In this document: positions 7,958 to 16,068 of the stretch, one piece after another | How positions within the stretch are numbered: position 1 is the stretch's first letter | How the letters are laid out: each line of letters starts with the position of its first letter | NCBI RefSeq assembly: GCF_017352115.1 | Contig: NZ_CP071448.1 | Span: 3,756,001 to 3,820,000 of the forward strand | Length of the DNA: 64,000 bases | DNA from: Flavobacterium endoglycinae | GTDB taxonomy: Bacteria > Bacteroidota > Bacteroidia > Flavobacteriales > Flavobacteriaceae | Direction of reading: 5' to 3' | Program-made: the position numbers and the translations under genes | Notes under the pieces: generated by a model | Database searches by the model: none | The model's input: the letters and a program-made list of their open reading frames with translations, nothing else | What the model was told of the DNA's origin: nothing

Positions 7958-9037
7958 TTATTTCAAATGTACATCTACATCAACATTCATTCCTGGGCGT
8001 AATAATTTTACTTTTTCAGGATCATTTGATTGGTCGATACTAATTTTTACTGGTAATCTTTGAATTGTTTTCACGAAGTTTCCTGTAGCATTGTCAGGAG
8101 GTAATAATGAAAAACGAGATCCTGTTGCAGGTGAAAAAGATGTTACGGTACCTTTAAATTCATAGTTTGGATATGCATCAACTTTTAAACTTACTTTTTG
8201 TCCCACAACCATTTTGTTCAATTGTGTTTCTTTAAAGTTTGCTACAACCCAAGCTTCGCTATTGTTAATGATATAGAATAAAGATTGTCCTGGCTGAACC
8301 AATTGTCCTGGCTGAATATCTACTTTAGAAACTTGACCATCAATTGCAGCAGTAACAACAGTATAAGAAAGGTTTAAGTGAGCAACATCAAGCATTGTTT
8401 TTGCTTTTTTAATGTTTGCTGCTGCAACTTCTGTTTGTTTATCAGATACTTTAGATTTTGACTGTATAACTGATTTTTGGTAAGAACTTGCTCTTTGTTG
8501 TTGTTCTAAAACACGCACTTGGTTTTCAGCTTCATCTTTTGCAGCCTGAGCTTGCTCAAATTGTTGCTTTGTAATAGTATGTGTTTTATATAAGTTATTG
8601 TAACGGTTAAAATCGTTTGTAAGCTGTCTCAATCTGATTTTCGCACTTTCGATAGAACCTGTAGCAGATCTCATTTGAGCATCAGAAACTGAAATACTCG
8701 CATTTGCACTTCCAATATCGGCTTTTGCAGCTTCAAATTGACCTTCAGCTCCTAGTAAAGCAGCATTTGCCTCATCGATTTTTAACTGATAATCTCTCTT
8801 ATCGATTGTAAATAAAGTATCACCTTTTTTTACATAGTCATTATCTTTCACATACACTTTGCTGATATATCCTGACACTCTCGGGATAATAGGGTTCATT
8901 CTTTTTTCTATTTGAGCATCATCTGTTTCTTCGTGAGCTTGAGAGTGAAGATATTTAGATATTCCGTAAGTTCCGCCTCCTAAAATCAGAACTGCAAGTA
9001 TGATGATGAATTTTTTATTTGTTTTTTTCTTTTCCAT
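7958..9037 (-). CDS. HlyD/EmrA-type membrane fusion protein
   Basis: This 359-residue periplasmic adaptor is anchored by one N-terminal membrane segment (residues 10-27). A biotinyl-lipoyl half-motif (MNPIIPRVSGYISKVYVKDNDYVKKGDTLF) follows. A long alpha-helical coiled-coil hairpin (about 75-215) is rich in A, Q, K and S. The second lipoyl half is AAIDGQVSKVDIQPGQLVQPGQSLF, with a beta-barrel domain at the C-terminus. It bridges the MFS pump and the TolC-like channel encoded on either side. Spacing is 12 bp to the upstream channel gene and 5 bp to the pump gene, so these are one transcript. Confidence 0.95.
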   Translation of the reverse strand: MEKKKTNKKFIIILAVLILGGGTYGISKYLHSQAHEETDDAQIEKRMNPIIPRVSGYISKVYVKDNDYVKKGDTLFTIDKRDYQLKIDEANAALLGAEGQFEAAKADIGSANASISVSDAQMRSATGSIESAKIRLRQLTNDFNRYNNLYKTHTITKQQFEQAQAAKDEAENQVRVLEQQQRASSYQKSVIQSKSKVSDKQTEVAAANIKKAKTMLDVAHLNLSYTVVTAAIDGQVSKVDIQPGQLVQPGQSLFYIINNSEAWVVANFKETQLNKMVVGQKVSLKVDAYPNYEFKGTVTSFSPATGSRFSLLPPDNATGNFVKTIQRLPVKISIDQSNDPEKVKLLRPGMNVDVDVHLK

Positions 9038-9049
9038 GAGAGCTGTCGA

Positions 9050-10375
9050 TTATATTTTTGAAAGATTGAATGATTGTGATAATTGTCCTGATACCGAAAG
9101 TAATTCGTAATATTTTTGAATGATTGTTGCTTTTGCCACTGCAGTGTTGATTTTTGCACTTAATTGCTCAACGTCTGCTTCCACCAAATCATTGGTATCT
9201 GCTAAACCATTGTCAAATTTGTCTTTTACAAGTCTATAATTTTCAGATGCTTGCTGAAGTGCTTCTTCGTAAACAACGCTTTGATTGATCGCTAAGTCAT
9301 AATCTTCAATAGATTTTTGAACTTCTACTTTAATACGGTCGGTCATAATAGCTTCAGTATTTTTAACTTCCAAAGCTTTGCTTTCTGCTTCTTTTACGTG
9401 CGAACTATTTTTTAGAATTCCAGATAAATCATACGATAAACCTATACCGAAATTCATGGCATATTTTACTGTAATAATGTCTTTAAGATCTAAAGCCGTA
9501 TATCCACCAAGTAATGAAAGAGTAGGATAATAGCCTGATTTTGCAATTTTAACATTAGCTTCTGAAGCTTTTTGTTGTAAACGAATCGCTTCTAAATCTT
9601 TTCTGTTTTCAAGTGCTATTGCATCAGACGTTGGTGCATTAGTTGTTTTTAAATTGAAGAAATCTTCTTCATTAACTTGAATTTTTACAGATGGCTCTAA
9701 TTTAAGTAATGTCGTTAGATAAAAGTTAATGTTATTGATATTATTATTAGCTTCATCAATAGATAATTGTGTTTTTGAAACTAACAATTGCGCTTTCAAT
9801 AAATCATTTCTCGGAATAATTCCGTTTTTTTCTAATTCAGTAAAATCCGTAACACGTTGTTTCGCACTTTTTTGGTTTTCGTTTAAAACATCTAAAGTTT
9901 TCTGTGCTTTATATAAAGCCGTGTAATACGTAATTACTCTTAAAGCGACATCTTCTTTTGTTTTGGCAGCGTTTACACTTTCTGCTTCGTACAAACTTTC
10001 AGAAGCATTTATGCTGTTTTGGATTTTAAATCCTGCAAAGATTGGAAGGCTTAAATTTGCCATACCTAACATTGCCTGATCCGGAGATGGCATTGGTTCA
10101 GAACTTGACTGACCACCATTGTGCATATCAATAGAAGCCTTTGTTAATCGCTGGTACTGACCTGAAATTTTTAAGTCCGGATATTGGTTGTTTTTAACCG
10201 ATTGAAGTTCATATTTTTTTGAGTTCACCTTAGTGTTGGCAAGCGTAACCTCGTTACTCTTTTCCCAAGCCATTTTTACGGCTTCATCTAAGGTTAAACT
10301 TGTTTTCTCTTGTGCTTCTAGTGAAGATATTCCGATAAAGAAAACTCCAAAGAGCATTAATTGACTAATTTTCAT
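9050..10375 (-). CDS. TolC-family outer membrane efflux protein
   Basis: This protein has 441 residues from ATG 10375; a TTG two codons upstream is the only longer option. A signal peptide (MKISQLMLFGVFFIGISSLEAQ) is followed by two outer-membrane efflux protein repeats with long helices, including SLTLDEAVKMAWEKSNEV at the start of repeat 1. The exit duct would span the outer membrane and periplasm for the MFS/HlyD pump encoded downstream. Its ATG overlaps the tetR stop codon region (tetR ends at 10365), so translation is likely coupled and the regulator controls its own operon. Confidence 0.93.
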   Translation of the reverse strand: MKISQLMLFGVFFIGISSLEAQEKTSLTLDEAVKMAWEKSNEVTLANTKVNSKKYELQSVKNNQYPDLKISGQYQRLTKASIDMHNGGQSSSEPMPSPDQAMLGMANLSLPIFAGFKIQNSINASESLYEAESVNAAKTKEDVALRVITYYTALYKAQKTLDVLNENQKSAKQRVTDFTELEKNGIIPRNDLLKAQLLVSKTQLSIDEANNNINNINFYLTTLLKLEPSVKIQVNEEDFFNLKTTNAPTSDAIALENRKDLEAIRLQQKASEANVKIAKSGYYPTLSLLGGYTALDLKDIITVKYAMNFGIGLSYDLSGILKNSSHVKEAESKALEVKNTEAIMTDRIKVEVQKSIEDYDLAINQSVVYEEALQQASENYRLVKDKFDNGLADTNDLVEADVEQLSAKINTAVAKATIIQKYYELLSVSGQLSQSFNLSKI

Positions 10376-10994
10376 AAACAAGTAGCGCTTTTATAGTTTG
10401 TTGAATGTGCTTTGTAAGATTGTTTTTAATGTAATTGTTAAACATTTCTTCGGTTTTTAAATCCAGTAATTCTTCGAAGAATGAGCGATTCATATGAAAG
10501 TGAAAAAAGGTTCCAATAATCGTGGGCGTGATCAGCGGAATGTTAAGATCTTTTCTAAAAACTCCCTGATCTTGACCTTGCTTAATAATACTTTCGACTG
10601 ATTTTAAATTTCCTTTTTTAAGTTCGGTGAAAGCTTGAAGGCTTTTTTCTCTTTTTTTATTGTAAAGTTCAAAATGTAAAACCCTGTAAATCCCTTTGTT
10701 GAGACAAATTCTGTTAACGTAAATTTCGATTAATTTATTGACTTTCTCAAGAGGTTCGATGTTTTCCTGTAATAAATTTTCGAGTTGTAATTTTAAATCA
10801 GAAGTCTTATGAAGAATTAAAGCTTCCAGTAGTCTTTCTTTTGAACCAAAGTAATAAGACACCATGGCAATATTAATTTTTGCCTCTTTGGATATATCCC
10901 GTATCGATGTCCCTTCAAATCCTTTCTCAGAAAATAGTCTTTCTGCAACTTCAAGAATCTGAATTTTTTTATCGTTTAATTCGATGTTTGACAT
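10365..10994 (-). CDS. TetR/AcrR family regulator of the efflux operon
   Basis: This protein has 209 residues. I use ATG 10994 (MSNIELNDKKIQILEVAERLF), because a 17-residue extension upstream would run into the operator DNA. The TetR_N helix-turn-helix is clear at about 12-60: FSEKGFEGTSIRDISKEAKINIAMVSYYFGSKERLLEAL. The rest is a helical ligand/dimer domain. It is the first gene of the tetR-tolC-hlyD-emrB operon and presumably represses it until a ligand binds. Twin palindromes at 11020-11053 just upstream are the likely operators. Target and ligand are inferred from context only. Confidence 0.93.
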   Translation of the reverse strand: MSNIELNDKKIQILEVAERLFSEKGFEGTSIRDISKEAKINIAMVSYYFGSKERLLEALILHKTSDLKLQLENLLQENIEPLEKVNKLIEIYVNRICLNKGIYRVLHFELYNKKREKSLQAFTELKKGNLKSVESIIKQGQDQGVFRKDLNIPLITPTIIGTFFHFHMNRSFFEELLDLKTEEMFNNYIKNNLTKHIQQTIKALLVYEN

Positions 10995-11019
10995 AGCGTG
11001 TTTTCTAATCGGGTACAAA

Positions 11020-11053
11020 ATTAAACAGTTGTTTAATTTAAACACTTGTTTAA
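11020..11053 (-). promoter_or_regulatory. Twin TetR operators with embedded promoter box
   Basis: Two palindromes of the form TTAAACA-NN-TGTTTAA lie at 11021-11036 and 11038-11053, 17 bp centre to centre, 27 bp upstream of the tetR start. On the minus strand a TAATTTTG sequence (11016-11023), fitting the Bacteroidota -7 box TAnnTTTG, overlaps the first palindrome. Binding there would block polymerase. The -33 box is not obvious. Confidence 0.75.
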
Positions 11054-11102
11054 TTTTGTTTTAACAAAATATTAACATAAAACGGTTTCGGTGTTTTGAA
11101 AC

Positions 11103-11132
11103 AAAAAAGCTGAAATACTTGGTATTTCAGCT
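11103..11132 (-). terminator. Terminator of the trp operon
   Basis: On the minus strand an eleven-pair stem, AGCTGAAATAC-CAA-GTATTTCAGCT, is followed by TTTTTT. It lies 36 bp after the trpA stop and ends the operon before the divergent-side efflux promoter. Confidence 0.9.
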
Positions 11133-11168
11133 CTTAAGAATTTATTAGTTTAAATTACAAATGATGTA

Positions 11169-11930
11169 TTATCGAATCTCTCCAACAAACTCAGCAATTT
11201 TCCCGCTCCCGTTTTCGCTTAAATGTTTGATAAAAGCACTTCCAATAATAGCGCCTTTTGCATATTTTGTTGCCTGACTGAAAGTTTCTTTATTTGAAAT
11301 TCCAAATCCAACAATTTGTGGGTTTTTCAAATTCAGATTTGATATTCTCTCAAAATATTCTTCTTGAACATTTCCAAAACCGCTTTGAGATCCCGTAACA
11401 CTTGCAGAACTTACCATATAAATAAACCCGTTTGAAACGCTGTCTATAAAACGAATTCTTTCGTCTGAGGTTTGAGGCGTAATCAAAAACACATTTATTA
11501 AACCATATTTTTCAAAAATCGCTTTGTATTCGTCTGCGTAAACATCCACTGGAAGATCTGGAATAATCAAACCGTCGATTCCAATTTCAGCACATTTTTG
11601 GCAGAATGCTTCCACGCCGTATTGTAACATTGGATTGAAATATCCCATGATAATCAACGGAATTTTTACGCTTTCGCGGATGTTTTGCAGCTGATCGAAT
11701 AGGATTTGAGTGGTCATTCCGTTATGAAGTGCCTGTGTAGAACTCGCTTGAATTGTTGGACCGTCTGCCAAAGGATCACTGAAAGGAAGTCCGATTTCAA
11801 TTAAGTCTACTCCGTTTTTTTCTAAATCTTGAATAATCTGCACTGTATCGTTTAAATTTGGATATCCGGCAGAAAAATAAATAGAAAGTATCTTTTTATC
11901 TTCTTGTAATTTCTGAGTTATTCTGTTCAT
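11169..11930 (-). CDS. trpA: Tryptophan synthase alpha chain
   Basis: This 253-residue TIM-barrel enzyme cleaves indole-3-glycerol phosphate to indole and glyceraldehyde 3-phosphate. Catalytic region motifs are visible: DLIEIGLPFSDPLADGPTIQ (catalytic Glu and Asp), GLIIPDLPVD, and the phosphate-binding SSASVTGSQSGFG and GFGISNKE loops. Its indole product passes to TrpB. It is the last gene of the trp operon, separated from trpB by a gamma-glutamylcyclotransferase-like and a nitrilase-like gene. A 27-bp perfect inverted repeat fills the gap to its upstream neighbour. Confidence 0.97.
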   Translation of the reverse strand: MNRITQKLQEDKKILSIYFSAGYPNLNDTVQIIQDLEKNGVDLIEIGLPFSDPLADGPTIQASSTQALHNGMTTQILFDQLQNIRESVKIPLIIMGYFNPMLQYGVEAFCQKCAEIGIDGLIIPDLPVDVYADEYKAIFEKYGLINVFLITPQTSDERIRFIDSVSNGFIYMVSSASVTGSQSGFGNVQEEYFERISNLNLKNPQIVGFGISNKETFSQATKYAKGAIIGSAFIKHLSENGSGKIAEFVGEIR

Positions 11931-11947
11931 TTTACTATCTTTTTATT

Positions 11948-12029
11948 CCTGCAAGGTTTTCAAAACCTTGTAGGTCTTTTATTTTACTTGATTTTAATTA
12001 TGCCTACAAGGTTTTGAAAACCTTGCAGG
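11948..12029. repeat. 27-bp perfect inverted repeat
   Basis: CCTGCAAGG...CTTGTAGG at 11948-11974 is the exact reverse complement of 12003-12029, with 28 bp between. Each arm is itself a near-palindrome around TTTTCAAAA. The same family, slightly diverged, forms another inverted pair at 28841-28912. Confidence 0.9.
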
Positions 12030-12034
12030 AATTT

Positions 12035-12772
12035 TTATGTTGTAATGATTTTACTCGTCCAATCATCACCTTGTTTTTCAACAAGTAATAATCCAGAGTC
12101 AGAATCATTCATTTGAGCAATTAATTCTCCTTTATTGTTCCAAAAAGCACTTTGTCCCGCTGAAGGTGAGCCCCAAGATTCTCCACTGAAATTAGACATC
12201 AATACACTCATTTTGTGTTTCGCAGCATAATTTTGCAAACCTCTATAAGCACTCGGAATTCCGTTTGGTGAAAAGAAAATACTAGCGATATAAATATCAG
12301 TTTCTCTTTTTCGTGCATGTTCTGGATGAAGCGGATTGTCAATGTCGGCACAAATGGCAAAAGAAATATTCTGATCTTCTATACGAATCATTGGATTATA
12401 ATCGAATGTCGAATCGAAAAATTCATCTTCGCCTTCATGTAAAAACTGCTTTGTATAAATTGAAACCGAATTATCTGGCGATATAATGAACTGCCCGATA
12501 AACATTTTTGATTCCATTTGAATTGGCGCTCCAGCAATAATGATGATTTTATTTTTAACAGCTAATTCTTTTAAATGATCTAAACGCGTATCTTCTTTTT
12601 GAAAAACTAATGGTGCAGCATTTTTTCTTTCATATCCTGTAATCGACATTTCTGGAAATACAATTAAATCTGCTCCATTTTGTACAGCCAATTCAATAAG
12701 ACGATAATGATCTAATAAATTAGCTTCGATATTTTCGCGAGTTGGTTTTGTCTGTGCAGCTGCTAAAATCAT
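12035..12772 (-). CDS. Carbon-nitrogen hydrolase (nitrilase superfamily)
   Basis: This 245-residue cytoplasmic hydrolase has the nitrilase catalytic triad: E41 in IVFPEMS, K108 in IYTKQFLHEGE and C141 in ISFAICADID. Length and motifs fit a stand-alone C-N hydrolase acting on a small amide or nitrile-derived substrate, which cannot be named from sequence. It sits inside the trp operon between trpB and trpA, one base after a gamma-glutamylcyclotransferase-like gene. The pair could act together on gamma-glutamyl or amide compounds. A link to tryptophan metabolism, for example indole amides, is only a positional guess. Confidence 0.9.
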   Translation of the reverse strand: MILAAAQTKPTRENIEANLLDHYRLIELAVQNGADLIVFPEMSITGYERKNAAPLVFQKEDTRLDHLKELAVKNKIIIIAGAPIQMESKMFIGQFIISPDNSVSIYTKQFLHEGEDEFFDSTFDYNPMIRIEDQNISFAICADIDNPLHPEHARKRETDIYIASIFFSPNGIPSAYRGLQNYAAKHKMSVLMSNFSGESWGSPSAGQSAFWNNKGELIAQMNDSDSGLLLVEKQGDDWTSKIITT

Positions 12773-12773
12773 A

Positions 12774-13094
12774 TTATTTATTTTCTGTATAAACCCAAGC
12801 CATTCTTCCAGATTGAAGTTTAACTTGAACTCTTTTGTATGAGTTAGATTCGAACTGATCTACTTTTAACAATTCTGGATTTGAAACTTCAAAAGCAACA
12901 CCATGTATAATGTCTTCCAGATTTTCACTTGGTACAGCCACAACATAATCTGCCATTCCAAATTCTTCTTCTATTTGTAAACTTTTAAGTTTGAAACCCA
13001 GTATTTGATCTGGAGTACCACTTAAAACTTTATTAAAAATCTGCATTTGAATTTGTTTCGATCTTAATGTTCCGTAAGAGAATAATAGTTCCAT
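12774..13094 (-). CDS. Gamma-glutamylcyclotransferase (AIG2-like) family protein
   Basis: This 106-residue protein has the GGCT/AIG2 fold signature. The substrate-binding loop FSYGTLRS is at residues 5-12, and FGMADYVVAVPS and VHGVAFEV-like strands (DIIHGVAFEV) follow. The candidate catalytic acid is in KVDQFESNSYKRVQVKL, where D/E-x-x-x-Y-x-R is usual. Family members release 5-oxoproline from gamma-glutamyl amines or amino acids. It lies in the trp operon, after trpB and directly before the nitrilase-like gene. The two genes are an insertion relative to the usual trpB-trpA adjacency. Confidence 0.87.
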   Translation of the reverse strand: MELLFSYGTLRSKQIQMQIFNKVLSGTPDQILGFKLKSLQIEEEFGMADYVVAVPSENLEDIIHGVAFEVSNPELLKVDQFESNSYKRVQVKLQSGRMAWVYTENK

Positions 13095-13118
13095 AATTAT
13101 GATTTTCTCGTTATTTTT

Positions 13119-13210
13119 TGCGTTAGGGATGGGCGCGGCATCCTTTTTATTTTTTCTTTAAAAATAAAAAGATATAGCAGACAGCCCGACCGTAGGGAAC
13201 GCCCAAATTA
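13119..13210. repeat. GCGTTAGGGAT structured repeat, copy 1
   Basis: A unit of about 92 bp runs from TGCGTTAGGGAT to GGGAACGCCCAAATTA. An internal hairpin (CTTTTTATTTTT...AAAAATAAAAAG) sits inside, and the conserved ends GCGTT and AACGC can also pair. A second diverged copy is at 32465-32556. This copy lies between trpB and the gamma-glutamylcyclotransferase-like gene, within the operon. Confidence 0.8.
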
Positions 13211-13219
13211 CGATTTTTA

Positions 13220-14401
13220 TTACAATTTAAAATAGTCTATATAATTATCTAAATCTTTATCGCCGCGACCCGAAAGACTGATTACAACAACGTCTGTAGG
13301 TTTAAATTTCTTTTGATCTAAAACGGCAAAAGCGTGTGCACTTTCAATAGCAGGAATAATTCCTTCTAATTTTGTTAGTTGTAAACCAGCATTCATCGCA
13401 TCATCATCGGTAACAGAGAAAAATTCGCCACGTCCGCTCTGAGCTAAATGTGCGTGCAAAGGTCCAACTCCTGGATAATCTAAACCTGCCGAAATAGAGT
13501 AAGGTTCTGTAATTTGTCCATCTGAAGTTTGCATTAAAAGCGTTTTACAACCGTGAATAACACCAACTTTACCTAATTTGCTAGTTGCTGCGCTGTGTCC
13601 GCTGTCTACACCTTTTCCAGCTGCTTCCACTGCAATGATTCCCACTTCTGGTTCGTGTAAAAAGTGGTAATACGTTCCTGCGGCATTACTTCCTCCGCCA
13701 ATGCAAGCAACAACATAATCTGGGTTTTCACGTCCTTCTTTTTCTTTTAACTGCCATTTAATTTCCTCAGAAATAATGCTTTGAAAACGTGTTACCATAT
13801 CTGGATAAGGATGAGGTCCAATTGCAGATCCGATAATATAATGAGTATCGACCGGATTGTTGATCCAGTCACGAATGGCTTCGTTTGTAGCGTCTTTTAA
13901 AGTTCTTGAACCTGAAAGTGCCGGACGAACTTCTGCACCTAACATTTTCATACGTGCCACATTTGGTGCTTGGCGTGCAATATCAATTTCGCCCATGTAT
14001 ACAATGCATTCAATTCCCATTAAAGCACAAACAGTTGCTGTTGCCACACCGTGCTGTCCAGCGCCAGTTTCGGCAATAATTCTTTTTTTGCCTAGACGTT
14101 TTGCCAACAAGATTTGCCCAATTGTATTGTTTACTTTGTGTGCTCCAGTATGGTTTAAGTCTTCTCTTTTTAAATATACTTTGGTGTTGTATTTCTCCGA
14201 TAAACGTTTGGCAAAATACAACGGACTAGGGCGTCCAACATAATCTTTCAACAATTGGTTGAACTCTGCTTTAAAATCAGGTTCGTCCATTATGCTTAAA
14301 TATTTCTGGCGTAATTCTTCTACATTTGGATAAAGCATTTCAGGGATATAAGCTCCTCCAAATTCTCCGTAATATCCTTTTTCGTTGACGTTAAAACTCA
14401 T
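13220..14401 (-). CDS. trpB: Tryptophan synthase beta chain
   Basis: This 393-residue PLP enzyme condenses indole with serine to make tryptophan. The PLP lysine is K89 in LNHTGAHKVNN. Other family blocks are ETGAGQHGVATA, the phosphate loop CIGGGSNAAG, HAHLAQSGRGEF and SLSGRGDKD at the C-terminus. It has the N-terminal sequence GYYGEFGGAYIPEML typical of TrpB1. It follows trpF by 11 bp in the operon. It would form the alpha2beta2 channel complex with TrpA, encoded three genes downstream. Confidence 0.98.
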   Translation of the reverse strand: MSFNVNEKGYYGEFGGAYIPEMLYPNVEELRQKYLSIMDEPDFKAEFNQLLKDYVGRPSPLYFAKRLSEKYNTKVYLKREDLNHTGAHKVNNTIGQILLAKRLGKKRIIAETGAGQHGVATATVCALMGIECIVYMGEIDIARQAPNVARMKMLGAEVRPALSGSRTLKDATNEAIRDWINNPVDTHYIIGSAIGPHPYPDMVTRFQSIISEEIKWQLKEKEGRENPDYVVACIGGGSNAAGTYYHFLHEPEVGIIAVEAAGKGVDSGHSAATSKLGKVGVIHGCKTLLMQTSDGQITEPYSISAGLDYPGVGPLHAHLAQSGRGEFFSVTDDDAMNAGLQLTKLEGIIPAIESAHAFAVLDQKKFKPTDVVVISLSGRGDKDLDNYIDYFKL

Positions 14402-14412
14402 TTTTTTAAAGT

Positions 14413-15045
14413 TTAAATGTTTACAATTTCAAATTTGCGTTTAAAATTGCTTAATAGGTTTTTATTTTTCAGCCCTGGTTCGATTTCAAATTTACTATTT
14501 ACATCGACAGCATAAATAGGCAAATTGGTTTTTGAAATTTCTTCAATGGCTTTTAATTCTTTCATTCCAATTCCGCCGCTTAAAAAGAAAGGCTTTTTCG
14601 AATTGTATTTTTTTAAGATGCTCCAGTCGAAAGTTGTTCCGTTTCCGCCTGGTAATTTTCCTTTTGTGTCGAAAAGAAAATAATCGCAGACATTTTCAAA
14701 AGCTTTAATAATTTCAAAATCAAAATTTTCGTCAGCCGAAAATACTTTAATAATTTCGATTTTCATTGGCAGTTTTTCTTTTAATGCTGTACAAAATTCA
14801 ACCGATTCTTCTCCATGCAGTTGAACAGCTTGCAAGTTGTATTTTTCTACTTTTTCTAGAATTTCTTCCTGACTTTGATTGACAAAAACACCCACTTTTT
14901 TGATGGTTTTTATCAGTTCGGGTACATTCCCGTTGCAATATCTAGCGGATTTTTCCCAGAAAATAAATCCCATATAATCGGGTAGGAGCGCGCCTACTTC
15001 GAGGATATTTTCTGGATATTTCATGCCGCATATTTTGAGTTTCAT
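14413..15045 (-). CDS. trpF: Phosphoribosylanthranilate isomerase
   Basis: This 210-residue TIM barrel catalyses the Amadori rearrangement of phosphoribosyl anthranilate, the third step of tryptophan synthesis. It opens with KLKICGMKYPENI, whose Cys is the usual general base. It then has AVQLHGEES, YFLFDTKGKLPGGNGTTFDW with the general acid Asp, FLSGGIGMKEL for phosphate binding, and AVDVNSKFEIEPGLKN at the end. It is stand-alone, not fused to TrpC as in enterobacteria. A 152-bp gap containing two repeat families separates it from trpC. Confidence 0.97.
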   Translation of the reverse strand: MKLKICGMKYPENILEVGALLPDYMGFIFWEKSARYCNGNVPELIKTIKKVGVFVNQSQEEILEKVEKYNLQAVQLHGEESVEFCTALKEKLPMKIEIIKVFSADENFDFEIIKAFENVCDYFLFDTKGKLPGGNGTTFDWSILKKYNSKKPFFLSGGIGMKELKAIEEISKTNLPIYAVDVNSKFEIEPGLKNKNLLSNFKRKFEIVNI

Positions 15046-15064
15046 TTTCGTTGTGTGTTTTTAT

Positions 15065-15192
15065 CGCAAAGTGCGCTAAGGTTTTTTGTCTTTGAGTGTG
15101 CTTAAAAACGCAAAGTTCGCAAAGCTTTGTGTTGATTTTTTTTCGCCACGAATTCACGGATGATATGAAAATTAAATTTATGAATTCGTGGC
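15065..15192. repeat. Two repeat families between trpC and trpF
   Basis: 15065-15132 carries the CGCAAAGTGCGC...CGCAAAGTTCGCAAAGC family, also found at 25266-25384. 15144-15192 is an inverted pair of the CGCCACGAATTCAC family with a 14-base spacer. No gene is seen in this gap, which lies inside the trp transcript. Confidence 0.8.
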
Positions 15193-15197
15193 TAATT

Positions 15198-15983
15198 TTA
15201 TTCGCCTAAATTTTTTATAAATTCTGTTGCTGCTACGCCAGCGTTATCGGTTTTCATGAAGTTTTCTCCAATTAAGAAACCTTTGTATCCGTAAGGTTTT
15301 AATTCTTGAATAGCTTCAATTGAAGAAATGCCGCTTTCCGAAACTTTTACAAAATCATTCGGAATTTGTGAAGCCAATTCTTTACTGAAATCTAAACTTA
15401 CTTCGAATGTTTTTAAGTTTCTATTATTTACCCCAATCATGTCTAAAGTCGGCATGATTGATTTTTCTAATTCTTCTTGATTATGAACTTCTAAAAGAAC
15501 TTCTAAACCTAATTTTTTAGCAAATTCAGATAAAGATTTGATTTCTTCGCGAGTTAAAACGGCTGCGATTAACAAAATCAAATCGGCTCCGTGTGCTTTT
15601 GCTTCTAAAATCTGATATTCGTCTACAATAAATTCTTTTCGCAAAAGCGGAATATTTACTGAAGCTCTAGCTAAAAGTAAGTCGTCTAAAGATCCGCCGA
15701 AATATTTTCCATCAGTTAAAACGGAAATTCCGCATGCACCAGCATTTTCGTAACCTTTTACCACTTCTTCAACGGTAAAATTATTGTTGATGATTGATTT
15801 TGAAGGAGAACGGCGTTTGTGTTCTGCGATAATTCCAGAGTTGCTTTCTTTTAATTTCTGACTAAGTGAAATAGTCTGTTTTCCAAAAAATACAGAAGCT
15901 TCCAATTGAGAAACCGGAATAATCGATTTCTTCAAAATCACTTCTTGTTTTTTGTCTATGATTATTTTATCTAAGATGTTCAT
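15198..15983 (-). CDS. trpC: Indole-3-glycerol phosphate synthase
   Basis: This 261-residue TIM-barrel enzyme makes indole-3-glycerol phosphate from CdRP. Motifs visible are IIAEHKRRSPSK (catalytic Lys), ACGISVLTDGKYFGGSLDDL, PLLRKEFIVDEYQI (Lys and Glu), EVLLEVHNQEEL, IGVNNRNLKTF and VSESGISS at the phosphate end. It stands alone as in most Bacteroidota. Upstream, toward trpD, a 17-bp inverted repeat (16007-16054) fills the gap. Confidence 0.97.
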   Translation of the reverse strand: MNILDKIIIDKKQEVILKKSIIPVSQLEASVFFGKQTISLSQKLKESNSGIIAEHKRRSPSKSIINNNFTVEEVVKGYENAGACGISVLTDGKYFGGSLDDLLLARASVNIPLLRKEFIVDEYQILEAKAHGADLILLIAAVLTREEIKSLSEFAKKLGLEVLLEVHNQEELEKSIMPTLDMIGVNNRNLKTFEVSLDFSKELASQIPNDFVKVSESGISSIEAIQELKPYGYKGFLIGENFMKTDNAGVAATEFIKNLGE

Positions 15984-16006
15984 TGTTGTGTTGTTTCATG
16001 TTTCAC

Positions 16007-16054
16007 GTTTCAGATTTCAAGTTAGAACGTTCAAAACAACTTGAAATCTGAAAC
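16007..16054. repeat. 17-bp inverted repeat between trpD and trpC
   Basis: GTTTCAGATTTCAAGTT at 16007-16023 and its exact complement AACTTGAAATCTGAAAC at 16038-16054 form a hairpin with a 14-base loop. Related GTTTCAAGTTTCAGGTTT pieces occur at 17118-17175 and 25215-25260. There is no T-run, so it is not an obvious terminator. Confidence 0.8.
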
Positions 16055-16068
16055 CTGAAACTAAAAAA

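Noticed and set aside
11948..12029. Perfect inverted repeat as an intrinsic terminator before trpA
   Set aside because: No T-run follows on the minus strand, and termination here would cut off trpA. It is treated as a dispersed repeat.
13857..14243. 128-codon frame on the plus strand inside trpB
   Set aside because: It is fully antisense to a well-conserved enzyme and its translation shows no recognisable features.
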